Assembly: GCA_963969595.1 (NCBI GenBank)
Contig: OZ018412.1
Coordinates: 126,501 to 190,500 of the forward strand
Length of the DNA stretch: 64,000 nucleotides
Direction of reading: 5' to 3'
From: Neckera pumila
Taxonomy: Eukaryota; Streptophyta; Bryopsida; Hypnales; Neckeraceae
The position numbers and the translations under genes are program-made. Below the pieces are notes generated by a model. It made no database searches and was not told where the DNA came from. It saw nothing but the letters and a program-made list of their open reading frames with translations. Positions 35,161 to 47,329 of this stretch are shown here, in pieces (the first letter of the stretch is position 1; every line of letters begins with the position of its first letter).

Positions 35161-36032
35161 AGCTGAGTGTCATTCTACTAATGTCATTTGTAAGTCCCCA
35201 ATGCTCTCAAGTTTGAAAACTCATAGAATATAAACGAAATGTCCAAAATTAACAAAACTTAGGTTGGATTTCTCATCAGGGTTCATTTGGTATTTGAACT
35301 CAGAGAGAGACAAGGTAGATGAGAACACCCCCGATGCTGTTTCAATTTCTGCCCTCCACAAGCAACCAGGCTACATTGAGCCCTAGTCTGCCACCCTGCG
35401 ATGTAAGTAGTAGCTTAAAACACCCCCATGTAATTCTTCATGCTACTGAAGTAACTTAGTTCTTGGTATCTCCTGTTCAGCATCAAGTTAGGATCTCTAG
35501 TCACTACTAATTTGGAATTTTTTGAAGATCTTGCTTAATCCAGTACAACTAGGCCTTCAAGTTCTATGCAAGGTCACCCAGGCCACCAGAAACAAACAGA
35601 ATCATACCGTTCCTACATTGCAGTATCTCGTAACCCTAGAAAAAAGTGCATACAGGATTGAACATGCAGATGGAAGTTTAATCCACTGAAAAGTTACCGG
35701 AACCTACCGCACAGTGCTAAATCAATCAGATTTGAAAGCACCAAATCCATTTGCCAGGAGGAAGGTAAATAAAACTCCTGATCCAAAGCTGCACTAAGAT
35801 AAACTCATACCCTCTAAGTTTTCACTTAAATATATGGACGGATAACTACAACTGAATCTATATCGAGCGTCATATTGCACAGATAATCTTCCGGTTCCTA
35901 AATTCTTATCGGTCACGACCTGAAACACTTGTAAAAAGGAGTAGCATACACAGGGAAAAGATGCAGATCCCATGGATAAGAGTGCAACAAAAGTGCCCCT
36001 ACTAAAAGGCCTAAGTAGTCTATTATCCACAT
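35161..36032. other. 3' flank of the PQBP1-like gene
   Basis: Sequence of intermediate GC beyond the stop codon of the minus-strand gene, presumably its 3' untranslated region and downstream DNA. The minus-strand frame 35794-36030 has no recognisable features. Confidence 0.4.
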
Positions 36033-39000
36033 CTAATCAGCATCTCCCAAGCCATCGCTCCCATCTCCTCTTTTTTGTATAGGAGCATAATTAGGGCCAG
36101 TTGGCTTGCCTTGGTGTCCAGCTAGTTCCGCATTACGTCGCAAAACAGAGCCAGGTGATGGATACGGTCGTTGTTGAAATAAAGATCCCTGGACACATGA
36201 AATAAAAAGCCATGAGCGGAAGGCATTTCCAAAACAGCTGCAATCCAACCACATGAAGAATGGAATAGATTCGCTCATTCTTCACAAATGATCTAAAATC
36301 AACTGGTTGGTAATTCACAATAGAGAGAGCTAAAAAGACTCACTGTGGCGGTAGTATCAGCTGCTTTAGCTTGCTGTCCCTTCAGACCAATTCCCCTTTA
36401 CATTACAAAACCAACCACAGATTACGTTAATGAGGACTCACTGCTAATCCCAGAGAAGACTCAATTACTATGAGAAAACTGCATTCACCTTTAAACTTCT
36501 CTACCATTAAAGTGAGGATTTCAATCTTAACGAGCAGGTGCAGCATCAATCAAAAAACTAATTGCGTACCTCTAACTTGAATTCCTCAGTTTCACTGTGG
36601 TTAAAATAATGGAATTTCAAATGAATATAACTTAATATGCAAAATGAAATGAAAAATAAATAACAATTAGCATATGGCATTCACTTGTAAGACTTACCAG
36701 CCACCACGAGGTGCATCCGAGTAAGAGCTTGGGTCCATGGGGTCGACAACATCACTATCCGCAGGACCTCTCTTTCTTGGATCCCTTTTGTTCAACTTTA
36801 CTATAGGTGGCTTCAAACCCAGCCTGCATTCCAAACAACATTCCTTAGATCCACAAAAAATGCAAGGACTACCCCAAACATAAATTAAAAAGCATCTCGC
36901 CTCAGAAGGCCAGTACAGTATCAAGTAGAAACGTTCACTCTACAGATATTTCATATTGTCCAGATGAACGCAGCAAGTATGTCACAATCATCTAATCCCC
37001 ATCAAAGCAAGAGCAGATTGGAAGTACTTCTGCTTTGGGTCTTTCTTTACAACATCAACTCCCACAGCTGCTGCAATATCTGCCTGCCACTTGTGCTTGA
37101 ATTCCGGCTCCTGCTCTTCCGCATCTTCAACTCCCTCGATCGCATTGGCAGCAGCGGCAGCTGCTGCTGAGCGTTTTGCACTAGGTGAAACGTGTTGTGG
37201 GGGGATTGGGATGTTGAAAATTCTGTTTGAAAACGGAAACCAAGTCTTACAGTCACTCTTTTACCATTGAATCATACATGCACGATTATGGACATTGCCT
37301 TCAAATAAAATGCACCGATTTTTCCCTATTAGTGCGTGTGGCACTAATTTCCCAAATTCACACTTCAATATATTTAAGTTAGTGTAGGCCGAAGTATTAC
37401 TGTATTGCACCAATTTCTACATTAAAGAAATATTGAAGTGACTAATTTCGGGCCCTCGCAATTAGGTTAAATCTGTGTACCAGGGATCTGATTTTTGCTG
37501 CTAAACAGACATTAAACATGTTCAGCCTGTAGAATGTAAAGACGTGAGCATACAACCACCAGTTTGGTTGTTCATTGATCTATCTCTCCACAAGACAGGA
37601 CGAACACTCTAGGATTGCAATTGGATGTGAAGAACAAACCGAGACCAGTCCACAGCTGAAAGAAACAGCAGTATGTATCGGGAAAGATCCACACCTGGTA
37701 CAATGATTACAGTAGCCCCAAGCCTGCACGAGTCCTCGACCCCATCCTTGACAACCTAGACACTTTTTAAATTTCGAGCCATTGATTGCAGCTGAGGATA
37801 CATCGCCATTGCCAGTTGAAGAATGATTTTCAGAACTGTCCTCTGCAGCAGTTCGAGCAGCTCCCCTGGGCCTCTCCCAACTGGTTTCATTTGTCTTGGT
37901 GTTATAATAGTATTTTTGACCTGCCAGAAAAAGTAAAAAATCATCTCCCTACCAAAAATTAGTTACGTATTATGCACAATATATTGTAGTTGAGATGAGC
38001 TCAACAACCGAGTGAACATGGTTTTCACGAAATCTGGCAACAAATGAATCTCTTCCTAAGCAGAAATGAAACAAGATAAATTCAACTGCACTAGATTCAC
38101 ACGCAATGGCTAGAGGCCCCCAAAACCACAAAATACAGAGTATACAAGTCTAATGACATCGAATATACCACTCTGTATTATCTCAGTATGTTGAATGGAT
38201 CAGAAAGGGAAAGTCAGAAGAATCCAATGACAAAAAGCACTAACGTACATACAGAAGCCTATTAGAAAAGAAGAGTTTCGACTTTTTAGCACCTGAATCA
38301 AACATACGATGTAGAGTAAGAATCCACACAAACACTCGCAGAACAGACTCTAGAGAATACCTGAAGTGGAATCAGTGGCCTCTTGCCAATCTGACGGCAA
38401 CTGTGATAAAGAAGGTGGAGGCGGTGGTGGAGGAAGCAGAATTTTGGAAGCCGGAAGTTCCCACTGGCTCTTCCCTGTAGACTGGTTGAAGTAGTACTTA
38501 ACGCCACTCTCCGGATCTTTCCCTTCCACCTGGAAAAACATGGTTTTGTCAGGAAACCACCCGACTCGCTGAAATCAAGTGATGAAATCAGAAATACCAC
38601 AAGAAAAGCAAACCTAATTGAAAAAACAAGCTTTTATCCACCACAATACAGTAATAACGAAGCCAACGGTAAACACATATACAAGACTGCCAGAGATACT
38701 TCATTAACAATTAACTACATTCGCAAAGCAACTCTGGAAACGGTCGATTCAAGATGATCAGTCATTGTTTAAGTGTCGCGATAGCATACCCAGCCAGGAG
38801 GCAGAGCATCCGCTGTTTCATTATCAGAGATATTCTGCACAAGAAGGGGTTCCAACTGCTCATTGTGAAACAATCAAAAATACACCAGACGCATCAATAG
38901 AAGAATCCACCAGAACCACTGAATCTTAAGCGGAGCTAGGCTCTCAAAACGATACTAGGACCCCCCCAAAACAAGCTAGTGCCACAAAATAAGGATAGAC

Positions 39001-42000
39001 CGACATCGCTGAACAAGTAAAGGGTGAACACAGTGAAATATTCACCAAATATTGGTACTAGAAACAGCCTGGTAACGAACAGAATTTCCTCAAAGCAATT
39101 TGGAAGACTCACCACATTGTCAGCTCCATCCTTGAGTATGCCACGTGCTTTCAACCTCTCTTTGAGAAAATCCGGTAAGTCTCCTTTATCTCCTATTCCA
39201 TCTACGTCTTTCATGTCCCGGTGATCAACACCCCTTCTCTGTGTCCCAGCTTGCTCGTCGGCAGCCCCGGTAGCATTAATTCTGGCAGCTACTACATTAA
39301 AGCGCTCACCCCCCTCGGGAATGCCCAACGAGCCCTCAAACTGTCCAGGATGTCTTCCATCGAAAGTAGGTCTTGCAGAGAGCCCATTATACATATTAGG
39401 ATCTGCAGTCAATGTGAACATTGGTGGACGTAAACCATTGTAATAAGCGCCCCCTCCTGGCACGCCGTAACCATTCCCAATTTCCATATTGTCTGCAGCA
39501 CAGGAAATTTACACAAACGACACATCTCAGATACATCGGTGACACAGGTTTGGAAAATCAAAAACCATTTCAAAAAGGAGAGGAATAAGAAAGAAAGCGA
39601 ATATCTGATGTTACAAAAGCAGCTCGGACGCAAAAGACCACACATTTAGCTCACTGAGCAGGCTGCTTCCTTACGCTACTAGAAGGTTTCAAAACCACAA
39701 GATTAGTCTATTGCAATCTAGATAGTTATGAGACATTGATAAATAGACGTCCACATCCTTGATTTTGGTTCAAAGAAGGTATCACGAAAAGGATGCACAA
39801 ATTGTCCTTAAATTTAGAGTCACAGAATCTGCCATATAACCCCACCACCATCACGACCTTGCTCTAGTTGGGTGGGCCTTCCCCGCTTAGAAGCCATCTC
39901 CAAACGGTGCTCAGAGGTCATCTTCAGAAGCTTCTCCTGCATCCACAAGTCAGCCACACTTCACCGACCACACCCTCTTCCCACACACCTTTCCATCCTT
40001 GCTGTTAAGCCACAACTTACTATACAAACACTTAAGCGCCCAACTTCTCGGCGTACAATTCCCCAACAAGACTAAATTGGAAGATTTAATTTTAGTAGAG
40101 AGCAGGCAAAACAAGGTCAGAAAACCCAAACAGGCTGAGATAAGGCGTATATTTTGAGGATAGAGATAATCGGTCAAAAACCCATGTAGCTTGTGTGATT
40201 AAACCAAGTTCTATCTGTTGTGACATATCCATTACGACATATGGAAAGATGACGCGGTCCACTTGAAGAAAAAAGCGTAAACAAATTAAGGTTCAATTAA
40301 AATAAGAGTCCTGTTTCTCATTGTTCGATCAGATTGTTATTAACCAGCAAAGGCCCAAGTAATTAAGGACGTCTTGTACCCCCTTGATCATAGAACTCCA
40401 AAACCGTGCCCCCTATAAACGGTTCTCATCAAGGTCCAGCCGGGCCAGTGTAAGTTCTCACCTTGAGTGCACCCTCATCGTGACGGGCTGCAAGAACATC
40501 TCGTTCACCCATATCCAAAGCGTCGAATGGCCTATTATCTCGCCTGATAAGTGAAAGAAACATAAACGTTTAGGCCTTATACTGGAACAGACCGAACTCA
40601 CTTAAAAGGCTGATTTAGGGGTAACAGAAGCACACAAGAGTCTTCAAATTATGAACAAACATACAGAATAGCACAACTAGCTATCTAATCGAGCTTATTT
40701 CAATACGAAAATTATATGCATAACTTCTATTCTCACAAGCATGCTTTCGAAACGGTAGCCACACCTGTGTTGGGCAATAATCTCGTGGGCACTGGCTTCT
40801 TGTTCTCTCAACACTGCCTCCTGAACTGCAGCTTCCATCCCAAACCCAGCACCATCTCTGTTATTGAAAAAAGTATGTCCATTCTGTGCAAACCCTGGGC
40901 TCGGTCCTGGCTTCCACTGATCCTGTGGAGGTCCTCCTTGCCATCCGCCTGTCGTGCGTTCTTGATATTCGACATCAGTACTAGCTTGCTCCTCAGGTAC
41001 TGGATCCCATCGAGATTTCCGTTTCCTGGGCTGCTGTGGATCCTTTGGTTTCTCTTGCGCTGCAGAATTCTCTCGAAATTGGTCAGGGTTTGGTTGACCA
41101 TGCAGATGTGGCGTTGGGGCATCATGAAATCCAGTTTGTCGTTTGTGATGCGTTTGCTGTTCCAGACCTTGGGGATGTAGTGAGAAACCTTGACGGGGTG
41201 GCTCCTGTGGTAATGGGGTAAAACCCTGATGGGGCCATGGGGGTCGCTGAGATTGCATATGAGGCATCTGCATATGCGCTGGAGGTTGCCCTTGAGGTGC
41301 CCAGTGAGAAGGGCCCCCTCCACCAGGCCCTACTTGCATCATTTGAGGAAAATTGTCCCGAGCATGGGCTTGATGCTGTCCATGAGATGGAAATTGAGAT
41401 GATTGAGGATCTGGTAATCCACCCAAATCTGAATGGGGTTGATGTGGCTGACTTAATGGACCACCACTAGTCAAGGGTCCACTGTTATTAATCTCTGCGG
41501 GCAACCCATGAGTGGCAGGGTCGTTTTGAGAAGAAGCGGCATGTGGCACGGCCTGAGGCTGGGGCTGGAACTGCCCTTCAAGTTGTTGGCCTTTGGGGAG
41601 CGGGAAAGGTGTGAGAGGTAGCCCAGCATGAGATGACGAGGGACCACTGTGAGCAGGCAGAGGCGCTCCAGCAGGAGGGGGTCCCTGGAAGGAAGGGTCG
41701 GCATGATTTCCAGGAGGGAGAGGTTGAAATGGAAATTGTTGAGGAGGAAATTGCTGAGGATGGTTAAACGGAGGTCTAGAGAAAGGAGGTTGCCCTGGGT
41801 TACCTTGGCCACCGGGATTGCTGGGATACTGCTGCGGCGGAAAATTTTGGAACTGCCCAGGGTGCTGATGAGTTGGTCGAGGAGGGAATGGACCGTTCGG
41901 CGGACCGCGGGGAAAGTGCTGGGGAGGATTTTGCATGTTCGGCTGAAATGGAGGTCCTTGCTGATGAGGCGGTAAAGATCCGGGAGGCCGAAAATGGTTC

Positions 42001-43499
42001 GTTTGCTGAAACGGAGGGCGATGATGTCCCATGAAGGGCGGACCCTTTGAATGCGGCTGAAACTGCAGACCTGGAGCACCTCCTCCAGTAACACCAGGAG
42101 CTAGGGACCGCACGGAGTGGTTATTTTCAGAGCCATCGTCAGCTGGAGCGCCCAGGGGTGGAGGCTTGTCAGATGCAGGCACTTGACCCCCTTTCATCCC
42201 TGTCAAACACACAGTTTCCAGCTCATATTTAAGCATCAGTCTCATAAAGGCACAACACATTAATCCCATCACTGACGGTACGCGGTGCATATGAGCATCA
42301 TAGATTTAACATGTTGCGCTCGCAACACAATACACTACACAGCCAGGTACACTCTGCTGCACATACAAATTTCTACGCGGGTGATTCAACCCAACCCAGC
42401 GGAGAAATAGAATTTTAAATCACACATAACCCAGACGTGTCACCAACTCAAAGCGTGTCGTGATGAAGTCGTAAAGAACGGTCAAGCAAGACTATGCTCT
42501 TAAAGAAGGGTGCTCGAGGGTGCCAAGCCGAAAAAAGTAAGACCAGGGACCATGCTCTAAACAAAACTCATTCAGATCCTCTAAACTAGGATTCTGGAAA
42601 TGCGCTTTCTTCCTCGTTCAAACGGGAATTAAAAGCTCCTGAACGGGAATTAAAAGCTCCTGAACACAGCCTGTACTACTTTTAATATTGACAGCGAGTA
42701 CGAAAGAATAAGGATATTCAGATGGAACGAACCAAGAATACTCATCAATCCCTTGAATCAATCTACCAGTAATATATCCGTGCCAAACGCCCTAAATTTT
42801 TAGGTTAGGCAACTGCAGAGATTCTGTTTTCGGTCATGTGTTACCGACAGCCGGGAAATCCAATTAGCAGTTTCCGTCTTTCTGTCCATCTGATCAATTC
42901 CATCTCAAGTGCCGTTCAAGATACCATTCCTAACCTGGCGCATGGAACCTTATCCATGATACTCTAATATCATCACTCGCGAACCCTAAACTGGACAGCC
43001 AAAATTCGGTAGGAGAACACCTGAGCATAACCACACCTCCGAGTTCAATGTGCTCTCCAAGTGTCACTTCTTAGTGATTTTTCCAAATATTGAGCTGAAA
43101 AGATGTCAATGACTCTCGATGCATTTCACTCTCACACACTGCGAGAGTTTCAGGCTCCAGCTAATTACAATGTATTGACCTTCATGTGGATATTCTTGAA
43201 CCAATACGGACACCATGACAAGCACAAGAACAGCCTCAGTGAAACACTGCCGTTGCAATCTCTCACAACAGAAAAACAAGAAGCAGAACAATATCTCCAA
43301 TAGTCCCCCAAACCTCCAGAGCTCACTCCAAACTTACGCAACGAAAGCAAACCACAAAATTGCGCATTTCGACAGTGCAATGCAAGGCAGAACAGGACGG
43401 ACAGGCAAGCCAGCCATCGAGGAGTGGAAAGGAAGAAAGGAGGAGGGAATCCTTACAGGCCGGCATGGTAAGGTCGCGGCCTCGGCCCCGGCCCGCCAT
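36033..43499 (-). CDS. PQBP1: PQBP1-like splicing factor with two WW domains
   Basis: Twelve exons, 5' to 3': 43499-43457, 42199-40765, 40543-40462, 39936-39858, 39492-39113, 38834-38790, 38529-38361, 37920-37695, 37222-37028, 36823-36698, 36395-36344 and 36188-36033. All introns are GT-AG, and the joined length of 2988 bases is an exact reading frame of 995 aa. Features: basic MAGRGRGRD start; Pro/Gln/His-rich region (about 20-385); RKRKSRWDP (406-414), resembling U2AF ligand motifs; WW1 (684-714, W688, W711) and WW2 (732-762, W736, W759); four cysteines C798, C801, C815, C818, probably zinc-binding; then DPMDPSSYSDAPRGGW (912-927) and a LFQQRPYPSPGSVLRRNAE tail, the hallmark of PQBP1, whose tail binds the U5 15-kDa protein. 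A nuclear pre-mRNA splicing role is inferred from this family. Human PQBP1 has 265 aa and one WW domain, so this form is much longer. Translation could also start 54 codons upstream (43661). Confidence 0.93.
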
Positions 43500-43695
43500 G
43501 GGAGAGTGCGCCGAGTGCGGGAGGTGACGCCACCGAGGAAGAATGTCCGAGAATGAAAGGCGAAGCCAATATTGGACCCAGCAGTAACTTGGTGGATTGT
43601 AAACCAGCAAGGCGACCTCCGATCCTCCTGCGAGCGGCAGGACCTCCCTGTCAAGGGACAAGAGTGGAGAAAGAGAGAGATGACTCCAAGTCGGA

Positions 43696-43704
43696 TTAGG
43701 GTTT
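43696..43704 (-). promoter_or_regulatory. Telo-box near the PQBP1-like gene start
   Basis: Reads AAACCCTAA on the gene strand, about 200 bases before the start codon, in the expected promoter or leader position. Telo-boxes are frequent in plant genes of the translation and RNA-processing machinery. The leader between here and the start is GC-rich. Confidence 0.45.
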
Positions 43705-44217
43705 TCGAGTTGAACTACCAGCCACGGCTCCCTCCGTCGTCATCCGACCATTCATCATTCATTCATCGACACCACATTCATCCTGGGTGCCTTCGCTTTC
43801 GGCACGCTGTGCCGTTCGAACAATTATCTTCACTGTAGCGACCGTTACAATACCGGTTTCGGTGGTCAAAGTCAGCAAAACACATTTCTAAAATGAGATG
43901 CCAAAATTTTAGGGGTAAGTTATACAGTAGTAGAATTTTCTTAGTATGATTGTTTCTTTTTCCATGGAAAATTTGAATTTTCTATGGAGTATATTCTACA
44001 AAATTGTATTTGCCAACTTCAATTAATTATTTGGCAAAGAATCAATTTAATCTCATCACCTCGTATATATAGTTGTAGGTTTAGATTCTTGGATTGGTAT
44101 AGATAGGTGTCGCAATTAGGAGAGTATCTCTTTTAGGTGCACATACCTTAATGGGTGTCAGAATTGGAAGTTAGTGGAGGATTTTGAAACCCCAAGTTTG
44201 CCCTCATCATAGATTGA
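43705..44217. other. Promoter-side flank of the PQBP1-like gene
   Basis: GC content falls from the gene-proximal part (to about 43860) to AT-rich DNA. No further gene is seen. Confidence 0.4.
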
Positions 44218-45088
44218 TTAACCCCTAAATGCCCAAGGCACCCAAATCTGGTGTTTGCAAAACTTTGAAGTTAAATAAAACCTAATCAAGCTGCTATTTT
44301 TAGTAGTTTATATTTTTCGAAAGTTTTGCTTGAAGTCTAACTGTAGCACCAAAAATCTGATCTTGAAAATAAATGATAGTGATTTTTCTATTCAAGTTTT
44401 TGTACAAGGGTACCCATTACGATCTTGACTTCCCGTAGTGTTGAGAGCTCTTGGAAATGAGCCTCAAATACACTAGATCTTGGAGAAAAAATCACATTCA
44501 AAATTCATTTAAAAGAATTGTAGAGTAGGTTTTAAGAAGCCATAAATTGATAAGGGTTAGACAAGTTAGGCCCTTTAACCTCATAATATTTTGGTCACGA
44601 GCTTTTTAAGTTTGACTTGTATAAAGAAGATTGAAAGATTTTTGTAGTTTTAGCACCTTCATAGTCAAACATTATAATCTTTCAATCCATAGGGGAGGCA
44701 ACCCATTCCCAATTGACGACCCATTTTCGATCACTTCAAGAATTACAGGCATGTAAGAGGACGTTTCTTTGGTGGAAAATTTTCTCGTGTGCTGCAATAG
44801 TGTTTAAACCCTTCCTAAAGTTTTTAGATATTTTGGTATTAAAATGAAGTTGCTATAAATTAATGAATTCCAAATTATGTAATTCCTTAAGCGATTGAGA
44901 ATGGGTTGCCTCCCCTAAGTGATATTGTTGTATTTTCTTTTCCTATGAGATCTCTAACATGTCTAGTTTAAATTTGTACGGTTACAATTCAAAAAAAATT
45001 GATACAACTTATCAAAATGTTGGCATTTTGTTCAAATTAGAGCAAATTCCAGGAAGCCCAAAACAGGCCTTGGGCATTTAGAGGTTAA
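44218..45088 (+). mobile_element. Family A2 TTAA element hosting a family C MITE
   Basis: Ends are TTAACCCCTAAATGCCCAAGGC and GCCTTGGGCATTTAGAGGTTAA, inverted with one mismatch, and TTAA closes both sides. The termini match family A while the interior is different, so it is a separate family using the same ends. A family C MITE occupies 44692-44915. Without it the element is about 645 bp. Confidence 0.88.
44692..44915. mobile_element. Family C MITE, copy 2 with known empty site
   Basis: A 224-bp element, GGGGAGGCAACCCATTC to GAATGGGTTGCCTCCCC, with TA at 44690-44691 and 44916-44917. The host sequence without the MITE survives at about 23990-24020 (CAATCC-ACA-AGTAATATTG), showing that a single dinucleotide was duplicated. 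Confidence 0.9.
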
Positions 45089-46756
45089 TTGCACTAGGTT
45101 CTTACTCCTTATATTAAAAAATTTAAAGATTCTCAAATTCAAATTTAGACTATACTACTAATTTTTCAGAATGTCATTTATGGATGAAAAGTGATATTAG
45201 CAAAGGTCTTAGGTGTAAATTTAATTCATTATCAACCCTAATCTAATACTAGTGTGAACATACCTTTCATGTAGTTACACATAAATCCCTTTATTATATT
45301 ATTCTTTAAATCCCTTTATTATATATTCATTTATCTGAGATGTAAAAAAATTGAAATATATGGTAAGTATCCTATAGTCAAAGATAGTGTGGCAAATGTG
45401 CAAAATATTTTAAAATGTCCAAAGGGAGTTGCAATCTAAAATATATGATTATTTTTTGTCAAAATGCACTATGAGGTGTGACTGTTTTCATGAACTTGGA
45501 ATGCCTGGGGTAAATACACATTGAACTTGATTTGAAAGATGAACATCTAAACAGAATAAAATCTTTAAATCTCCAAATGTTCAAAATAGTTGTACACTGC
45601 ATATCAGCAAGTGCTTTATCATAATGCATTGTGCACATAAAAACTTACACATCTTGTTGATAATAATTAAATTAATTACTAAAAAAATTTAACATAGGTC
45701 TTTACAATTGCAAAGATTGTATTGTTTTGATTACATTGCTTTAGGAATTATTTGTATAAATTTTTTACTTCTTGTGATATCAGATGTGTATTTTATAAAG
45801 ATTCTGAGGGTAAGATTGTCTTGAATCTTTTATAAATAAAAATCATAAATTTGTTATGGTAAAAGAAGGTAAATATTCTAAAGTAAATTTCGCGCAGATA
45901 TCAAAATTTTAGACCCATAAACTAATACAAATCGTGCATATGATGCACCTTGAGTGCATATTGAGATTTTATATACCATATAGTGTGCAATCTGTCCCTT
46001 AGAAATAAAGTGTCAAATATTAAGTGCAATGAATATAAGAGCATTGAAGAATAAGAGTAATGTACTAATATATAGCAAGATTGGCATCACTAATTGGCAA
46101 TTTAACAATTAACATTTTTCATTTGCATGTCATTTTGACATCTAATTATTATTATAATCAAATATGGCACCTTACACGTAGGATACATGACCATTTTGAA
46201 GTTTCTGAGAATAAGTAGAAGGTATAATAATGGTCCAAATTGGAAGTATTGCTTGTCATTGGATTTGGCTTAGTTCAAATATAATTTTTTTTATACTAAT
46301 ATATTAATAGCTCAATTCATGTGCCTTTTGTGTCAAATAACTATACTAAAATTTCCATAGAACATCCAAAATTGAGCTTCCTTTACCATTAAAGGTTGAA
46401 TATTTTCAATTTCTATATCAACTTCTAATCAAATTTAACCAATTGTTTGACAATTTTAATCAAACTTGAATTCCTAAGCCTTCCAAAAGCCTTATTTAGA
46501 AAGATGATCAATGTGTTGCTTAGGTAATATTTCATCCAAGTAACTATCATTCACTTAAAGGAAAAATTGTTGTGCCTTGTGTCGTTGCTACAACTAAACA
46601 AAAGTAAAAATAATTTTTAATTCATTAAAACTTTTAATTCAATAACCTTCTCACCTCAATGTAAGAGGTTTCATTCTTGGCACAAATTGAAAGCTCTATG
46701 CACAAAGGAGTGGAAGAGATTTTGTTTCATGGAATTTGGACATCTAATGTGAAAGT
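45089..46756. other. AT-rich intergenic stretch, nothing recognised
   Basis: No credible gene, RNA or TIR pair was found. Confidence 0.45.
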
Positions 46757-47135
46757 CATTAGAGAAAATTTCAGGGCTCCAAAGGACTACTCCACAGCCC
46801 TTCGAAGGATCCTCAAATAGTATTTTTCGGGGATGAAAATTTGTTTTTTGCCTATTTCCATGCAGCAGTTTCTGCTCTAATAGTGACGCAGGAACCCAAA
46901 TTCGCAAGCAAAAATTTAATATATTTTTTATTTTGTTTATTTTTTGTTTTTCTAATCTTTAAAAAAAATAATAATAATTTAAAAAAAAATCTGCAAAATT
47001 TGACTGCTTCGATAAGCAGTCATACACTCTTGATTGCTCACCATGGGCACTTTTCCAAGTTGACAGGCCATGCATGAAATAGCATGGCATCTCAACTTGG
47101 AACGGCCCTCCCGTGGGCTGAAATTTTCTCTAATG
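46757..47135. mobile_element. Foldback MITE, family I
   Basis: About 379 bp bounded by CATTAGAGAAAATTTCAGGG and GGGCTGAAATTTTCTCTAATG, perfect over about 18 bases, with GC-rich 'ctccacagcccttcgaagg' and 'aacggccctcccgtgggc' segments just inside. The frames 46671-46907 and 46841-47077 are chance. Confidence 0.75.
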
Positions 47136-47329
47136 TATGTTTTTTCCAAAATAAAAGATGATTTCATTCAATTAATTAATTTAAAAAATTCATAACTTTC
47201 AAACCATATGTCCAAATGCCACAAAGCTGGCACAAATAGAAAGTTCCATGCACAAAGGAATGCAAGTGCTTTATTTTGCGAAGTTCAAACACGGGATGTG
47301 AAACTTATGTTTTTTTCAAAATAAAAGAT

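Noticed and set aside
40716..41180. 154-codon plus-strand frame opposite PQBP1 exon 2
   Set aside because: The minus-strand frame has the conserved protein and exact splice phases; the plus frame is a by-product of its Pro/Gln-rich codons.
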